Numbered from the stretch's first letter, positions 33,248-43,017 are shown. The stretch is DNA of 64,000 nucleotides from an uncultured Bacteroidales bacterium (GCA_946414805.1 CAMKPZ010000001.1:310001-374000); one strand, 5' to 3'. Translations and numbers: made by a program. The notes: generated from the sequence alone by a model not told the origin.

Positions 33248-34921
33248 ATGGAGCATATACGAGAATTTCTATATAACCCGTCGATCACGCAATCCTTATT
33301 ATGGCTGACGATCGTGATGACAATCGGTCTGTGGCTGGGCGAGAAAGCGAAGATCAAGCATTTTTCGCTCGGTGTTACCTGGGTGCTGTTTGTAGGAATA
33401 GCGTTGGCGTCGCTGGGTATAAAGATTGATCATTCTGTGGGGCAGTTTGCCAAGGATTTCGGTCTGATTCTCTTTGTCTATTCGATAGGTCTGCAGGTCG
33501 GTCCGTCCTTTTCGCCTTTCAAGAGAGGAGTGCTGCAACTGAATATGCTGGCAGCCGCGATCGTACTCTTAGGATGTGTGTGCGCGATCATACTGCATTA
33601 TATCACAGGGATAGACATGTCCACGATGGCAGGTGTGATGTCCGGAGCCACCACTTCCACTCCTTCGTTAGCAGCGGCTCAGCAGGCTTATTTTGACCTG
33701 AAAGGAACCACCAATCCGGATATCGCTACCGGTTATGCAGTGGCGTATCCGTTAAGTATTGTAGGCGTGATCCTTGCATTTGAGTTGATCCGTAAGTCAT
33801 TCAAGATCAGTCTGCCGGAAGAAGAGAAACGGTTGCGAGAAGCAGCACAGGAGACCGCAGAAGAACCTATCTGCGTGGATGTGACGCTTAATAACCCTCA
33901 GATAGAGATTCTGACACTGGACGAACTGCAGCGTCTGTGTCCGATAAAAGAGATGGTAGTGAGCCGTGTGATCCGTCCGGACGGTTCGGATGAACTGGTA
34001 AACGAGCAGACGAGTTTCAAGAACGGCGACACCCTGCGTATTCTGACGGACAAACAGCATACCCATATGTTGAAACTGTTAGGGCAGATGAAGGACTATG
34101 ATCTGCGTGTACAAAGCGAGAAATCGGATCACCTGATCTCGCGCCGCATAGCAGTCACCCGTCCTGAATGTAACGGAAAAAGAATCCGTTCGTTCAATCT
34201 GCGTGAGCAGTACCATGCTACCATCACACGTGTCAGCAGAGCCGGTATAGACCTGTTGGCTACGCCGGATATGGTGCTTCAATTAGGCGACCGACTGATG
34301 GTTGTGGGCGACAAGAACGATGTAGGCAAAGTGGCGGAGACTTTTGGAAATGAGTTGAAACGGTTGGATGTGCCTCATCTGCTGCCGGTTTTCTTCGGAA
34401 TGGTATTGGGTATATGCGTTGGTTTGCTGCCCATCCCGATTCCCGGATTAGGCAGCACGTTCAAACTGGGATTGGTAGGAGGATCGCTGATCGTTGCAAT
34501 CCTGATCGGTCATTACGGACCGTATTATAATATGGTTACTTTCTCCACAACATCCGCAAACATGATGCTTCGCCAAGTGGGCTTGACGCTTTTCTTGGCA
34601 GCTCTCGGACTGGGAGTGGGAGAAAACTTTGTACCGACTCTGGTCAACGGCGGTTATATGTGGATCGGCTATGGCTTTATCATTACTTTAATGCCGTTGC
34701 TGATCATGGGAGCCATTGCATATAAAGGAATGAAGATGAACTATTTCAATGTGGTCGGTTTGCTGATCGGATCGATGACATCCGCGATGGCGTTGCCTTA
34801 TGCGCAGTCGCTTTCCAACGAAAATAACCAGGCATCGGTATGCTATGCCACGGTATATCCGTTCACTACATTCCTGAGAGTGATGGCTGGACAGTTATTA
34901 GTGCTTATTTTTTGTAGTTAA
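33248..34921 (+). CDS. YidE/YbjL/AspT-family putative transporter
   Basis: 557 residues: about five N-terminal transmembrane segments, a central soluble part with two TrkA-C domains (about 210-370; RLCPIKEMVVSRVIRPDG and ITRVSRAGIDLLATPDMVLQLGDRLMVVGD), then about five more segments. MSGATTSTPSLAAAQQ in the first half and TFSTTSANMMLRQVGLTLFLAALGLGVG in the second half are the paired aspartate-alanine exchanger motifs. Substrate unknown. Start 15 bases after cinA. Confidence 0.9.
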   Translation: MEHIREFLYNPSITQSLLWLTIVMTIGLWLGEKAKIKHFSLGVTWVLFVGIALASLGIKIDHSVGQFAKDFGLILFVYSIGLQVGPSFSPFKRGVLQLNMLAAAIVLLGCVCAIILHYITGIDMSTMAGVMSGATTSTPSLAAAQQAYFDLKGTTNPDIATGYAVAYPLSIVGVILAFELIRKSFKISLPEEEKRLREAAQETAEEPICVDVTLNNPQIEILTLDELQRLCPIKEMVVSRVIRPDGSDELVNEQTSFKNGDTLRILTDKQHTHMLKLLGQMKDYDLRVQSEKSDHLISRRIAVTRPECNGKRIRSFNLREQYHATITRVSRAGIDLLATPDMVLQLGDRLMVVGDKNDVGKVAETFGNELKRLDVPHLLPVFFGMVLGICVGLLPIPIPGLGSTFKLGLVGGSLIVAILIGHYGPYYNMVTFSTTSANMMLRQVGLTLFLAALGLGVGENFVPTLVNGGYMWIGYGFIITLMPLLIMGAIAYKGMKMNYFNVVGLLIGSMTSAMALPYAQSLSNENNQASVCYATVYPFTTFLRVMAGQLLVLIFCS

Positions 34922-34927
34922 CAGAAT

Positions 34928-36505
34928 ATGAAGAAAAGATTGATTATTGGTATAATGGCTCTGTTGCCCCTTGCGGCAATCGGGCAAGAGAGAATCATGG
35001 TGATCGCGGATCCGCATGTGCTGGCGCAGTCACTGGTGGAGCCCGGAGAGGCTTTTGACGAGTTGATGAACGGTCAGCGTAAGATGCTGGATCTGAGTGA
35101 ACAAGCATGGCTGGCGCTTATGGACACGGCTCTCAAATATAAGCCGGAGCTGGTGCTTGTCCCCGGAGACTTGACCAAAGACGGAGAGTTGGAAAGTCAT
35201 GCGATCGTGGTTCAATCGCTTCGCCAGTTGCACGAAGCGGGCATTCAGACGCTTGTCATCCCCGGAAACCACGATATAGGCGGCAAGGCGTATTCGTACA
35301 AGGGTGATCAAAAAACGCCTGTTGAGACTCTGACGGATGAGCAATGGGGAACGACCTATCCGTGGGTGTATGAAGGAGCGGTTGCAAAAGACAAAGGCTC
35401 TCATTCCTATGCGGCAGAGCCGATGGAGGGACTGACGGTCTTAGGCATTGACGGGTCGCATAACGACGCAGGAACGGGGGAATTGTCCGAAGAGACATTG
35501 GCTTTTCTTCTTGCGCAGGCAGATAGTGCCGTAGCCAAACGGAATACGGTTATCGCCATGAGTCACTGGCAGATATTGGAGCATTTTGACCAGCAAGGGA
35601 CGCTTGAGAGTGCATGCCGTTTCAAGAGGGCGGATGATCTGCGCGACAGCCTGATGGCTCATGGTGTACATCTTGTGCTGACCGGTCATTTCCATGTGAA
35701 CGGCATCACCACCTATCATGCTTCTTCCGCTCTTGATGCAGACAGTCTTGTGGAGATTACTACCGGTTCGCCGATCACCTATCCGTGTCCTTACCGTTGG
35801 CTTACGCTGTCGGAGGACAGAACGGCTGTCAGGGTGGAGACCGATGATCTTGCCTCGCTTGACACTATTCCGGATATGCATACGTACAGCCGCGAGTGGA
35901 TGTATGAGCACGCAATGAACATGATCCCGCAGATGACGCTCAGGGTATGGCGGAAAGCGGAAAACAACAAAGATAAAGTGGAGAAAGCGATAGGTAAGAC
36001 CGCTACGGATCTGTTGTGGCAATGTTTTCCAGAGACGGACTCTGCTAAGATTGCGTTGGTTCAGAAACATCTGGGTTCTACCGTAGTGGAATTGTATCTG
36101 CTGCACAGCGATGCCAATGAACCTGAATATCCTCAGGCGGACTCGCTGGCTCAAGAGGTGTACAGAGGCATGGAGGCGATGATCCACGAGATGACGGATG
36201 AAAAGATGAATAATATCATTTACCAGTCACTGCAGAAGACAATCATCTTAATAGCACATGAAATGATAGAGGAACCTGTACAATCGATGGTGGAGGATGT
36301 GACGCAATGGGTATGGCAGGACATAGCGGATCGTACGGATGACCTGCGTCTTACGCTGAAGATCAATACCCGGCAAGCGGATCAGGCGGTAGAAACGATC
36401 CGCGAAGAAGGCACCTCTGAAAACCGGAAGATGATTCAAGACGGAACGCTGATTATCCGCAATAATGAGCGTAAATATGATGTCTCAGGGAGAGCAATTC
36501 AGTAA
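34928..36505 (+). CDS. Exported metallophosphoesterase
   Basis: 525 residues with a signal peptide (KKRLIIGIMALLPLAAIGQ). Calcineurin-type motifs are in order: VIADPH near 26, PGDLTKDGE near 80, IPGNHDI near 113, AMSHWQ near 207 and TGHFHVNG near 255. The C-terminal 200 residues are helical and not assigned. Dinuclear metal phosphoesterase acting in the periplasm; substrate unknown. Six bases after the transporter gene. Confidence 0.87.
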   Translation: MKKRLIIGIMALLPLAAIGQERIMVIADPHVLAQSLVEPGEAFDELMNGQRKMLDLSEQAWLALMDTALKYKPELVLVPGDLTKDGELESHAIVVQSLRQLHEAGIQTLVIPGNHDIGGKAYSYKGDQKTPVETLTDEQWGTTYPWVYEGAVAKDKGSHSYAAEPMEGLTVLGIDGSHNDAGTGELSEETLAFLLAQADSAVAKRNTVIAMSHWQILEHFDQQGTLESACRFKRADDLRDSLMAHGVHLVLTGHFHVNGITTYHASSALDADSLVEITTGSPITYPCPYRWLTLSEDRTAVRVETDDLASLDTIPDMHTYSREWMYEHAMNMIPQMTLRVWRKAENNKDKVEKAIGKTATDLLWQCFPETDSAKIALVQKHLGSTVVELYLLHSDANEPEYPQADSLAQEVYRGMEAMIHEMTDEKMNNIIYQSLQKTIILIAHEMIEEPVQSMVEDVTQWVWQDIADRTDDLRLTLKINTRQADQAVETIREEGTSENRKMIQDGTLIIRNNERKYDVSGRAIQ

Positions 36506-36550
36506 AAAATACTGCAAATGAACAGATTTTCAAAAAAAAGTGCAGGAAAA

Positions 36551-36583
36551 TTTGGTCAATTCAAAAAAAAGTAGTACCTTTGC
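36551..36583 (+). promoter_or_regulatory. Promoter of rplM-rpsI
   Basis: TTTG at 36551-36554 and TACCTTTGC at 36575-36583, spaced by 20 bp. Confidence 0.8.
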
Positions 36584-36589
36584 AGCCGT

Positions 36590-36703
36590 TTTTCGCGTGT
36601 ATAGCGCGCGAGACTTGAAATAACAATTATTAATCGCCGTGTTGGGCAGTGCGTGAATACGCTTAATAGATGTCTGTCGGCCCGGCCTAAAAAACAAACA
36701 TTA
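36590..36703 (+). promoter_or_regulatory. Structured leader of rplM, possible L13 autoregulatory element
   Basis: The 5' UTR is about 115 nt. It contains GTGTATAGCGCGC near the start and, before the ATG, GGGC (about 36645) able to pair with GCCC (about 36681) around an inner CGTGAATACG hairpin. Ribosomal protein leaders upstream of L13 are known in Bacteroidia; match to that family is inferred from position and size only. Confidence 0.45.
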
Positions 36704-37159
36704 ATGGAATTTAACAGTTACAAAACAGCATCGGTGAACAAGGCTACCGCTAAGAAAGAGTGGATAGTGGTTGATGCTGAAGGCCAGATTCTTGGCCGTA
36801 TGTGCTCCAAGGTAGCAAAACTGCTCCGTGGCAAGTACAAACCGTCTTTCACTCCGAACGTGGATTGTGGAGACAACGTAATCATCGTCAATGCTGCTAA
36901 AGTGCAGTTGACCGGAAACAAGATGACCGATCGCGTATATGTACGCTATACCGGTTTCCCGGGTGGTCAGCGTGAGTTCACTCCTGCAGACCTGTTGGCA
37001 AAGGGCGCAGACAAGCTCGTCCGCCGCGTTGTGAAAGGAATGCTTCCCAAGAACCGTCTTGGCGCTCGTCAGATCACGAATCTGTACATCTTCGACGGTC
37101 CGGAGCACAACATGCAGGCTCAGCAACCTAAAGTAATTGATATCAACACCCTCAAATAA
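36704..37159 (+). CDS. rplM: 50S ribosomal protein L13
   Basis: 151 residues from the ATG at 36704; the frame upstream is non-conserved leader. WIVVDAEGQILGRMCSKVAKLLRGK, NVDCGDNVIIVNAAKVQLTGNK and VKGMLPKNRLG are L13 hallmarks. It assembles early in the large subunit. rpsI follows nine bases later, the universal L13-S9 pair. Confidence 0.97.
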   Translation: MEFNSYKTASVNKATAKKEWIVVDAEGQILGRMCSKVAKLLRGKYKPSFTPNVDCGDNVIIVNAAKVQLTGNKMTDRVYVRYTGFPGGQREFTPADLLAKGADKLVRRVVKGMLPKNRLGARQITNLYIFDGPEHNMQAQQPKVIDINTLK

Positions 37160-37168
37160 TAGAAGAAA

Positions 37169-37555
37169 ATGGAAACAGTTAATGCATTAGGACGTCGTAA
37201 AGAGGCAGTAGCCCGCGTTTACGTAAATGAAGGTGCCGGCAAGATCGTTATTAACGGCCGCGACATTGAGACTTATTTCCCTTCTTCTATCCTGCGCTAT
37301 ATCGTTCTCCAACCGCTGAATAAACTCGGCGTAGCAGAGAAATACGATATCAAGGTAACTCTTGACGGCGGCGGCTTTAAAGGTCAGGCAGAGGCACTGC
37401 GTCTCGCTATCGCTCGCGCATTGGTGAAGATCAATCCGGAAGACAAGGCTGCCTTGAAAGCTGAAGGATTTATGACTCGTGACGCTCGTGAGGTTGAGCG
37501 TAAGAAACCGGGTCAGCCCAAAGCTCGTAAGCACTTCCAGTTCAGCAAGCGTTAA
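37169..37555 (+). CDS. rpsI: 30S ribosomal protein S9
   Basis: 128 residues: ALGRRKEAVARVYV at the start, GGGFKGQAEALRLAIARAL in the middle and the conserved basic end ARKHFQFSKR that reaches the P-site tRNA. Normal length. Confidence 0.97.
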   Translation: METVNALGRRKEAVARVYVNEGAGKIVINGRDIETYFPSSILRYIVLQPLNKLGVAEKYDIKVTLDGGGFKGQAEALRLAIARALVKINPEDKAALKAEGFMTRDAREVERKKPGQPKARKHFQFSKR

Positions 37556-37565
37556 TACGCACAAT

Positions 37566-37616
37566 ACTCCAAATCGTGTGGACTCCTTCGGGACTACCAC
37601 ACGATTGTTTTGGAGT
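37566..37616 (+). terminator. Long hairpin between rpsI and rpsB
   Basis: ACTCCAAA (37566-37573) pairs with TTTGGAGT, CGTGTGG with CCACACG, and a TCC-TTCG-GGA cap closes it. No T-run follows, so it could be a processing or attenuation structure separating rplM-rpsI from rpsB-tsf rather than a simple terminator. The 122 bases from there to rpsB are GC-alternating then AT-rich, with no gene. Confidence 0.55.
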
Positions 37617-37738
37617 GTCCAACGCCTGCGTGCGTGCGCGTAATTATTAATAATGTATGTTGCGCGTGAAAAAACACTCTGAAAGAGAGGAGATAAAATA
37701 ACTACTATTTTACATTTAAATCATTACATTTTATCAAA

Positions 37739-38575
37739 ATGAGAACTAATTTTGATCAACTTCTCGAGGCTGGCGCACATTTCGGCCACCTCAAACGCAA
37801 ATGGAATCCTGCCATGGCTCCGTATATCTACATGGAGCGTAACGGCATCCACATCATCGACCTCAACAAGACCATCGTTAAGATTGACGAGGCTGCAGAG
37901 GCATTGAAGAATCTGGCACGCAGCGGCCGCAAAGTACTGTTTGTTGGTACCAAGAAACAGGCACAGGAGGTAGTAGCAGCTCATGCACAAGAGGTAAGTA
38001 TGCCGTACATCACCGAGCGTTGGGCTGGTGGTATGCTGACTAACTTCCCAACCATCCGCAAGGCAGTGAAGAAAATGGGTCAGATCGACAAAATGATGAC
38101 CGACGGTACGCTGGAGAACGTATCGAAACGCGAGAAACTGCAGATCACCCGTCAGCGCGAGAAACTGGAGAAGAACCTGGGTTCTATCGCAGACATGACC
38201 CGTCTCCCGAGCGCAGTGTTCGTAGTGGATGTTATGAAAGAGCATATCGCTGTGGCTGAAGCTAACCGTCTGGGTATTCCTGTATTCGGCATCGTAGATA
38301 CCAACTCTAACCCGAACAATATTGATTTCGTAATCCCGTCCAATGACGATGCAACGAAAGCTATTGATGTTATCCTCGGCGCTGTATGCGGCGCAATCCG
38401 CGAAGGTCTTGAGGAACGCAAGGTAGAGAAAGCAGACGAAGAGGCAGCTCAGGAGCAGGCCGCTACCGAAGCACCGGCACCGAAAGAGCGTCGTCAGCGT
38501 ATCCGTAAAGCCGCTCCGAAAGCAGAGGCTGAGAAGGTAGCTGAGGTTAAAGCTGAAGAAGAAAAGGAGGCTTGA
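37739..38575 (+). CDS. rpsB: 30S ribosomal protein S2
   Basis: 278 residues. LLEAGAHFGHLKRKWNPAMAPYIY, RKVLFVGTKKQAQE, ERWAGGMLTNFPTIRK and GIPVFGIVDTNSNPNNIDFVIPSNDDA are conserved S2 segments. The C-terminal 50 residues are a low-complexity Ala/Glu/Lys tail typical of Bacteroidetes S2. tsf starts two bases after the stop. Confidence 0.97.
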   Translation: MRTNFDQLLEAGAHFGHLKRKWNPAMAPYIYMERNGIHIIDLNKTIVKIDEAAEALKNLARSGRKVLFVGTKKQAQEVVAAHAQEVSMPYITERWAGGMLTNFPTIRKAVKKMGQIDKMMTDGTLENVSKREKLQITRQREKLEKNLGSIADMTRLPSAVFVVDVMKEHIAVAEANRLGIPVFGIVDTNSNPNNIDFVIPSNDDATKAIDVILGAVCGAIREGLEERKVEKADEEAAQEQAATEAPAPKERRQRIRKAAPKAEAEKVAEVKAEEEKEA

Positions 38576-38577
38576 TT

Positions 38578-39570
38578 ATGGCAGTTACATTAGCAGATAT
38601 CAAGAAATTACGTGACATCACCGGTGCCGGTATGATGGATGTAAAGAAGGCTCTCGAAGAGGCTAACGGCGATTTCGAAGCAGCAAAAGACTTGCTTCGC
38701 AAGCGCGGACAGGCTATCGCGGCAAAGCGTAGCGACCGTGAGGCTTCCGAGGGTTGCGTACTCGCGAAAGTGAAAGAAGGTTTCGGCGCTATCGTTGGCG
38801 TAAAATGCGAGACCGACTTCGTGGCTAAAAACGAGGATTTCGTAGGTATGGTTAAGTTGATCCTTGATGCCGCTTTGGATAACAAAGTACGCAGCAAAGA
38901 GGATCTGGCTGCTCTCAAGATCGGTCAGTTCACTGTAACTGAGATCATCACCGAGCGCTCCGGCGTTACCGGCGAGAAGATGGAGTTGGCTGACTATGCA
39001 TGCCTCGAGGCTCCTGTTGTGGATGCTTACAACCACCTGGGTAACAAACTCAGTTCGCTTGTAGCAGCTGCTGAAGGTGCTGATCACGAGACCGTTCACG
39101 GCGTTTCGATGCAGGTTGCTGCTATGAGCCCGATCGCTTTGGATGCTGACCATGTAGCTGAAGAGGTGAAGAAACACGAGCTTGAAGTGGCTATCGAGAA
39201 GACCAAACAGGACGAGATCAACAAGGCTGTTGAGAACGCAATCCGCAAAGCAGGTATCAACCCCGCACACGTTGACAGCGATGATCATATCGAGTCCAAC
39301 CAGGCTAAGGGATGGATCACTGCCGAGCAGGCACAGCAGGCACGCGAGATCAAAGCTACTGTAGCAAAAGAGGCAGAGGCTAATCTCGCTAACCAGGCTA
39401 AGAAGATCGAGATGATCGCACAAGGCCGTCTGGGTAAGTTCCTCAAAGAGAACACACTCGTTGAGCAGGCTTACATCATGAGCGAGTCTAAAGAGCTTGT
39501 GAAGGATGTGCTGAAAGCAAAAGGCGTTCAGATCCTTGATTTCCGCCGCGTAACATTATCTGCAGAATAA
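38578..39570 (+). CDS. tsf: Elongation factor Ts
   Basis: 330 residues from the ATG at 38578. The N-terminal UBA-like module (LADIKKLRDITGAGMMDVKKALEEANGD) and the EF-Tu contact motif KCETDFVAKNEDF near residue 80 are clear; the core is extended compared with E. coli (283 residues), as in other Bacteroidetes. It is the nucleotide exchange factor for EF-Tu. Its TAA overlaps the next ATG by one base. Confidence 0.96.
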   Translation: MAVTLADIKKLRDITGAGMMDVKKALEEANGDFEAAKDLLRKRGQAIAAKRSDREASEGCVLAKVKEGFGAIVGVKCETDFVAKNEDFVGMVKLILDAALDNKVRSKEDLAALKIGQFTVTEIITERSGVTGEKMELADYACLEAPVVDAYNHLGNKLSSLVAAAEGADHETVHGVSMQVAAMSPIALDADHVAEEVKKHELEVAIEKTKQDEINKAVENAIRKAGINPAHVDSDDHIESNQAKGWITAEQAQQAREIKATVAKEAEANLANQAKKIEMIAQGRLGKFLKENTLVEQAYIMSESKELVKDVLKAKGVQILDFRRVTLSAE

Positions 39571-41390
39571 TGAATAAAGTTCTGAAGATATTGGGATGGG
39601 GAGCACTAGCAATAGTGCTCCTCTTTGCATTGATACTTGCTGTCGCTTCTCCGGTTGCCAAACATGTCATTAATAACCGTGGAGAAGAACTTATCGGCAG
39701 ACAGATGCACGCAGACCGTGTGATTATCAATCCTTTCTGGGGCGGCGTGAGCATCAAAGGCTTTGTGTGCAAGGAGCAGAACGGAGAGTCGGATTTTGTC
39801 TCGTTTGACCGGCTTTATGTGCGTATCGCATATCCGCAACTGATCGCCAAACGCGTTAACATACGCGCTATTCATCTGGACGGGTTCAACGGACAAGTGC
39901 TGAAGAGCAATGACAAACTGAATTTCTCCGATATCATCGAGCGTTTCTCTCATCCGGAGGACGAACCGAAAGACACTACGCCGAACAGTTGGGTTGTGAT
40001 GCTCAATGACATCCGTATCAACAACAGCGCCATCCGCTATCGCGATATCATCAGTCACAAGCAATGGAAAATGGAGGATATCACCCTCCGTGTACCGGGT
40101 TTGCATTTCGACAACACCCAGACGAACGCAGGGCTTGAGTTCGCCTTGCCGACAGGAGGCCGTGTAGGGATCAATGCCGGTTATAAGATGCAGATGAACC
40201 GTTATGCGGTGCGGATGCGGCTGCATGAGGTGCATACGGATGTGGTGCTTCCATTGGTGCAAGATTATCTGAATGTAGCGGGTCTGGGGGCTACCCTAAG
40301 CGGTGATATTCAAGTGGACGGCAGTCTGGATAATGTGAATAATGTGCAGCTGAAAGGCCGGTTGTCGCTGAACGGACTGGATATCCAGAACACCCATCGG
40401 GATCATATAGCCGGCATGGATGAGTTGCGGTTGGTAATCAACCGCGGTGATCTGCTGACGAATACATTTATCTTGGATACGCTGGCTATCCGCGGTGTGA
40501 CGGGCGAATATGAGGTGCACGAAGACTGGAGCACGCTCTCTCGTCTGAAGAAAGAAAAGGCCAACGACACGGATGCAGAAGCAGATACAGCCGCTGTTGC
40601 TCCGCAGCAAGACACAGGAACGGCATCGCGCCCTTTGGTCTGGATGGCAAAGAAGATCTCTGTGGACGGACATGATCTCGTCTATCGGGACTATTCGATG
40701 AAGCATGACTGGGATTATGCAATCAAGAAACTGCATATCGAAGGCAACAATGTCGCAAACAGCGGACGCAACAGTCTGCGGATAGAGGCGCTGCTGAATT
40801 CGGATGCCAAACTCAAAGCCGATTTCACAGGAGCTCTGGATTTCGCGAAATATGACACGAGATTGAATCTGCAGTTGCAAGGTGTTCAGTTAGAGGACTT
40901 TAGCGCGCTCTGCCGCAACTATACCGGTTATCCGATTGAAGGCGGAGTGCTGATGCTGAGCAGCAAGATGGAGGTGCAGAATGGTCAGTTGAAAGGGAAT
41001 AACCGCATCGAGATCGATCATCCACGTATCGCTAAAAAAGAGCGTCATAGCAAGGCTCCTTATAAGAATATTCCGGTTCGGACGGGATTCAAGGCACTGA
41101 CTTCATCCCAAGATATGATCCTGCTGGATGTGCCTGTCTCCGGAGATGCAAAGAACCCCAAGTTCAGTTTCCGGCACGTGATCAGCCGTGCGCTTCTGAA
41201 AGTGTTCTTCGGGCCGCTGATGGGGCTGAATGACCGGGACAAATCGATCAGTGCAGAAGAGTTGGAGGAGATGAAAACGCTGTTGGGAGAAGACAGCGTA
41301 TTATTCCGCAAAGACACGGTGAGCCAGTTCACGGCAGACATCACAATGTCCGCAAGCGACAGTGTCGGTCTCTCCGAAGTAAGCCAATAG
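39570..41390 (+). CDS. AsmA/DUF748-like envelope protein
   Basis: 606 residues: one N-terminal transmembrane anchor (ILGWGALAIVLLFALILAVASPVA), then a long beta-rich periplasmic region with VIINPFWGGVSIKGFVCKEQ, LNDIRINNSAIRYRD and a second half with GYPIEGGVLMLSSKMEVQNGQLKG. This resembles DUF748/AsmA-like proteins, now thought to form lipid-transport bridges. It follows tsf directly, an odd partner. Its last 90 bases overlap the convergent recQ gene. Confidence 0.78.
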   Translation: MNKVLKILGWGALAIVLLFALILAVASPVAKHVINNRGEELIGRQMHADRVIINPFWGGVSIKGFVCKEQNGESDFVSFDRLYVRIAYPQLIAKRVNIRAIHLDGFNGQVLKSNDKLNFSDIIERFSHPEDEPKDTTPNSWVVMLNDIRINNSAIRYRDIISHKQWKMEDITLRVPGLHFDNTQTNAGLEFALPTGGRVGINAGYKMQMNRYAVRMRLHEVHTDVVLPLVQDYLNVAGLGATLSGDIQVDGSLDNVNNVQLKGRLSLNGLDIQNTHRDHIAGMDELRLVINRGDLLTNTFILDTLAIRGVTGEYEVHEDWSTLSRLKKEKANDTDAEADTAAVAPQQDTGTASRPLVWMAKKISVDGHDLVYRDYSMKHDWDYAIKKLHIEGNNVANSGRNSLRIEALLNSDAKLKADFTGALDFAKYDTRLNLQLQGVQLEDFSALCRNYTGYPIEGGVLMLSSKMEVQNGQLKGNNRIEIDHPRIAKKERHSKAPYKNIPVRTGFKALTSSQDMILLDVPVSGDAKNPKFSFRHVISRALLKVFFGPLMGLNDRDKSISAEELEEMKTLLGEDSVLFRKDTVSQFTADITMSASDSVGLSEVSQ

Positions 41391-43010
41391 CACTTGTTCA
41401 CGGCAGAACTGAGACTGATCGGCGTATTCCAGCATAGCCTTTAGTTTCTCCACGAAACGGGATTGCCGTTCTTCGAAGATGGCGGGCGAGAGATAGATTT
41501 CTGTTTCTCGTCCGCTTTTTAGTTCGAAACTGCATCCGACGGAACGGGGGATATACGTAATGATACCGCGTTTGGCGAGAGAAACCAACACCTGATGGGT
41601 CTCTCTTGAGTCCGCCTCATGGATGTACTGCGGGTCTGTGTATATGCCTGAATAGGAACGCATCAGCATATCCAGCACCTCTGTCTGTTCGTGCGTCAGA
41701 TTATATTCTCCTAACTGCCGTCGGGGCACAATGATCTGTACGCGGGGCTGTGTCTCATGTTCTTCCTCAAAATCAATATATCCGGCGTTGGTCAGGATAT
41801 GCAGGGCGGAGTAGGTCTGCAGTACCGGCAATCGCATCACATGGCATAACTGGTCGATATGCAGCGGAAAATGGTGTCCCATTCCGCTTCCGGCGCCTAT
41901 CTGCAGAAAATCGCAGGTGCGGTGATAAACCATCTCCACGAACTCTTTGGGCGGAAAATTGTCGATAACGCGTTTCTGCAGTTTGGCCTTGTCCTCCGCA
42001 GGGTTGTAGAGCAGTACGGCATAAGCGGTCTTTCCGTCCCGTCCTGCGCGCCCTGCCTCCTGATAATACGATTCCAGATGGGAAGGCAGATCATAATGGA
42101 TCACCATGCGTACATCCGGTTTGTCGATACCCATTCCAAAGGCATTGGTAGCCACAATAACCCTTGTCTTACCCTCCGTCCAGGCTTCCTGCCGTGCATT
42201 GCGCTCCTGGGTCGTCAGCCCTGCGTGATAAAAATCAACGGTGCCAATAGTGTTCTTCAGCCGCTCTGCCAATTCTTGTGCGTGTTTGCGGTTCCGGACA
42301 TAGACGATAGCCGAACCGGTCACTTTGCTCAATATATGTGCTATCTGCTCCTCTTTCTTATCCGTCCGGCGAACGACATAAGTGAGGTTGTCCCGATGGA
42401 AGGATTTGCGGAGCACGTTCGGTTCGGAAAAGCCAAGCTTGGCTTGTATGTCATCGACCGTCTCCGGCGTAGCGGTAGCCGTCAGCGCCAGCACCGGCAC
42501 ACCGGGCAGTAGCGACCGTATCTCGGCTATCTTCAGATAAGAAGGCCGGAAATCATAGCCCCATTGTGAGATACAATGCGCTTCGTCCACGGCGATCAGA
42601 CCGATCGGCAGTTGGGCAAGCCGCTTGCGGAACTCTTCGCTCTCCAGGCGTTCGGGCGAACAATAGAGAAAATGATACGGACCGAACAGACAGTTATCCA
42701 GCGCCACGCGTTGTTTGTCCCAACTCATGCCGGTATAGACCGCCACTGCATGGATGCCTCGTGCCTGCAGATTGGCTACCTGATCGCGCATCAACGCAAT
42801 AAGCGGAGTGATCACCAGACACAGGCGTTTCTCCGGATTGTCGTTCGCCATGACAAGGGTTGGTACTTGAAAACAGATACTCTTCCCTCCGCCTGTAGGC
42901 ATGAGTGCCAGCGTGTCGCGGCGTGCTAACACGGACTGAATGATCTCCGCCTGCAAGGGTCGGAAGGCGTCGTATCCGAAATAAGTATGTAAAGCGTCAA
43001 GTGCGGTCAT
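41301..43010 (-). CDS. recQ: ATP-dependent DNA helicase RecQ
   Basis: About 569 residues from the ATG at 43010, chosen because a canonical promoter lies just upstream (43018-43050) and an upstream in-frame ATG would precede it. Helicase motifs: LQAEIIQSVLARRDTLALMPTGGGKS (I), AVDEAHCISQWGYDFRP (DEAH), LALTATATP (III), AFGMGIDKPDVRMVIHYDLP (V) and QEAGRAGRDG (VI). The zinc-binding cysteines appear as FCREQ and ACGHCDVC at the very end; there is no HRDC domain. Those last residues are encoded in the 90-bp overlap with the AsmA-like gene. Confidence 0.92.
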   Translation of the reverse strand: MTALDALHTYFGYDAFRPLQAEIIQSVLARRDTLALMPTGGGKSICFQVPTLVMANDNPEKRLCLVITPLIALMRDQVANLQARGIHAVAVYTGMSWDKQRVALDNCLFGPYHFLYCSPERLESEEFRKRLAQLPIGLIAVDEAHCISQWGYDFRPSYLKIAEIRSLLPGVPVLALTATATPETVDDIQAKLGFSEPNVLRKSFHRDNLTYVVRRTDKKEEQIAHILSKVTGSAIVYVRNRKHAQELAERLKNTIGTVDFYHAGLTTQERNARQEAWTEGKTRVIVATNAFGMGIDKPDVRMVIHYDLPSHLESYYQEAGRAGRDGKTAYAVLLYNPAEDKAKLQKRVIDNFPPKEFVEMVYHRTCDFLQIGAGSGMGHHFPLHIDQLCHVMRLPVLQTYSALHILTNAGYIDFEEEHETQPRVQIIVPRRQLGEYNLTHEQTEVLDMLMRSYSGIYTDPQYIHEADSRETHQVLVSLAKRGIITYIPRSVGCSFELKSGRETEIYLSPAIFEERQSRFVEKLKAMLEYADQSQFCREQVLLAYFGETDTVACGHCDVCRELAHRVFAE

Positions 43011-43017
43011 TTCGTCT

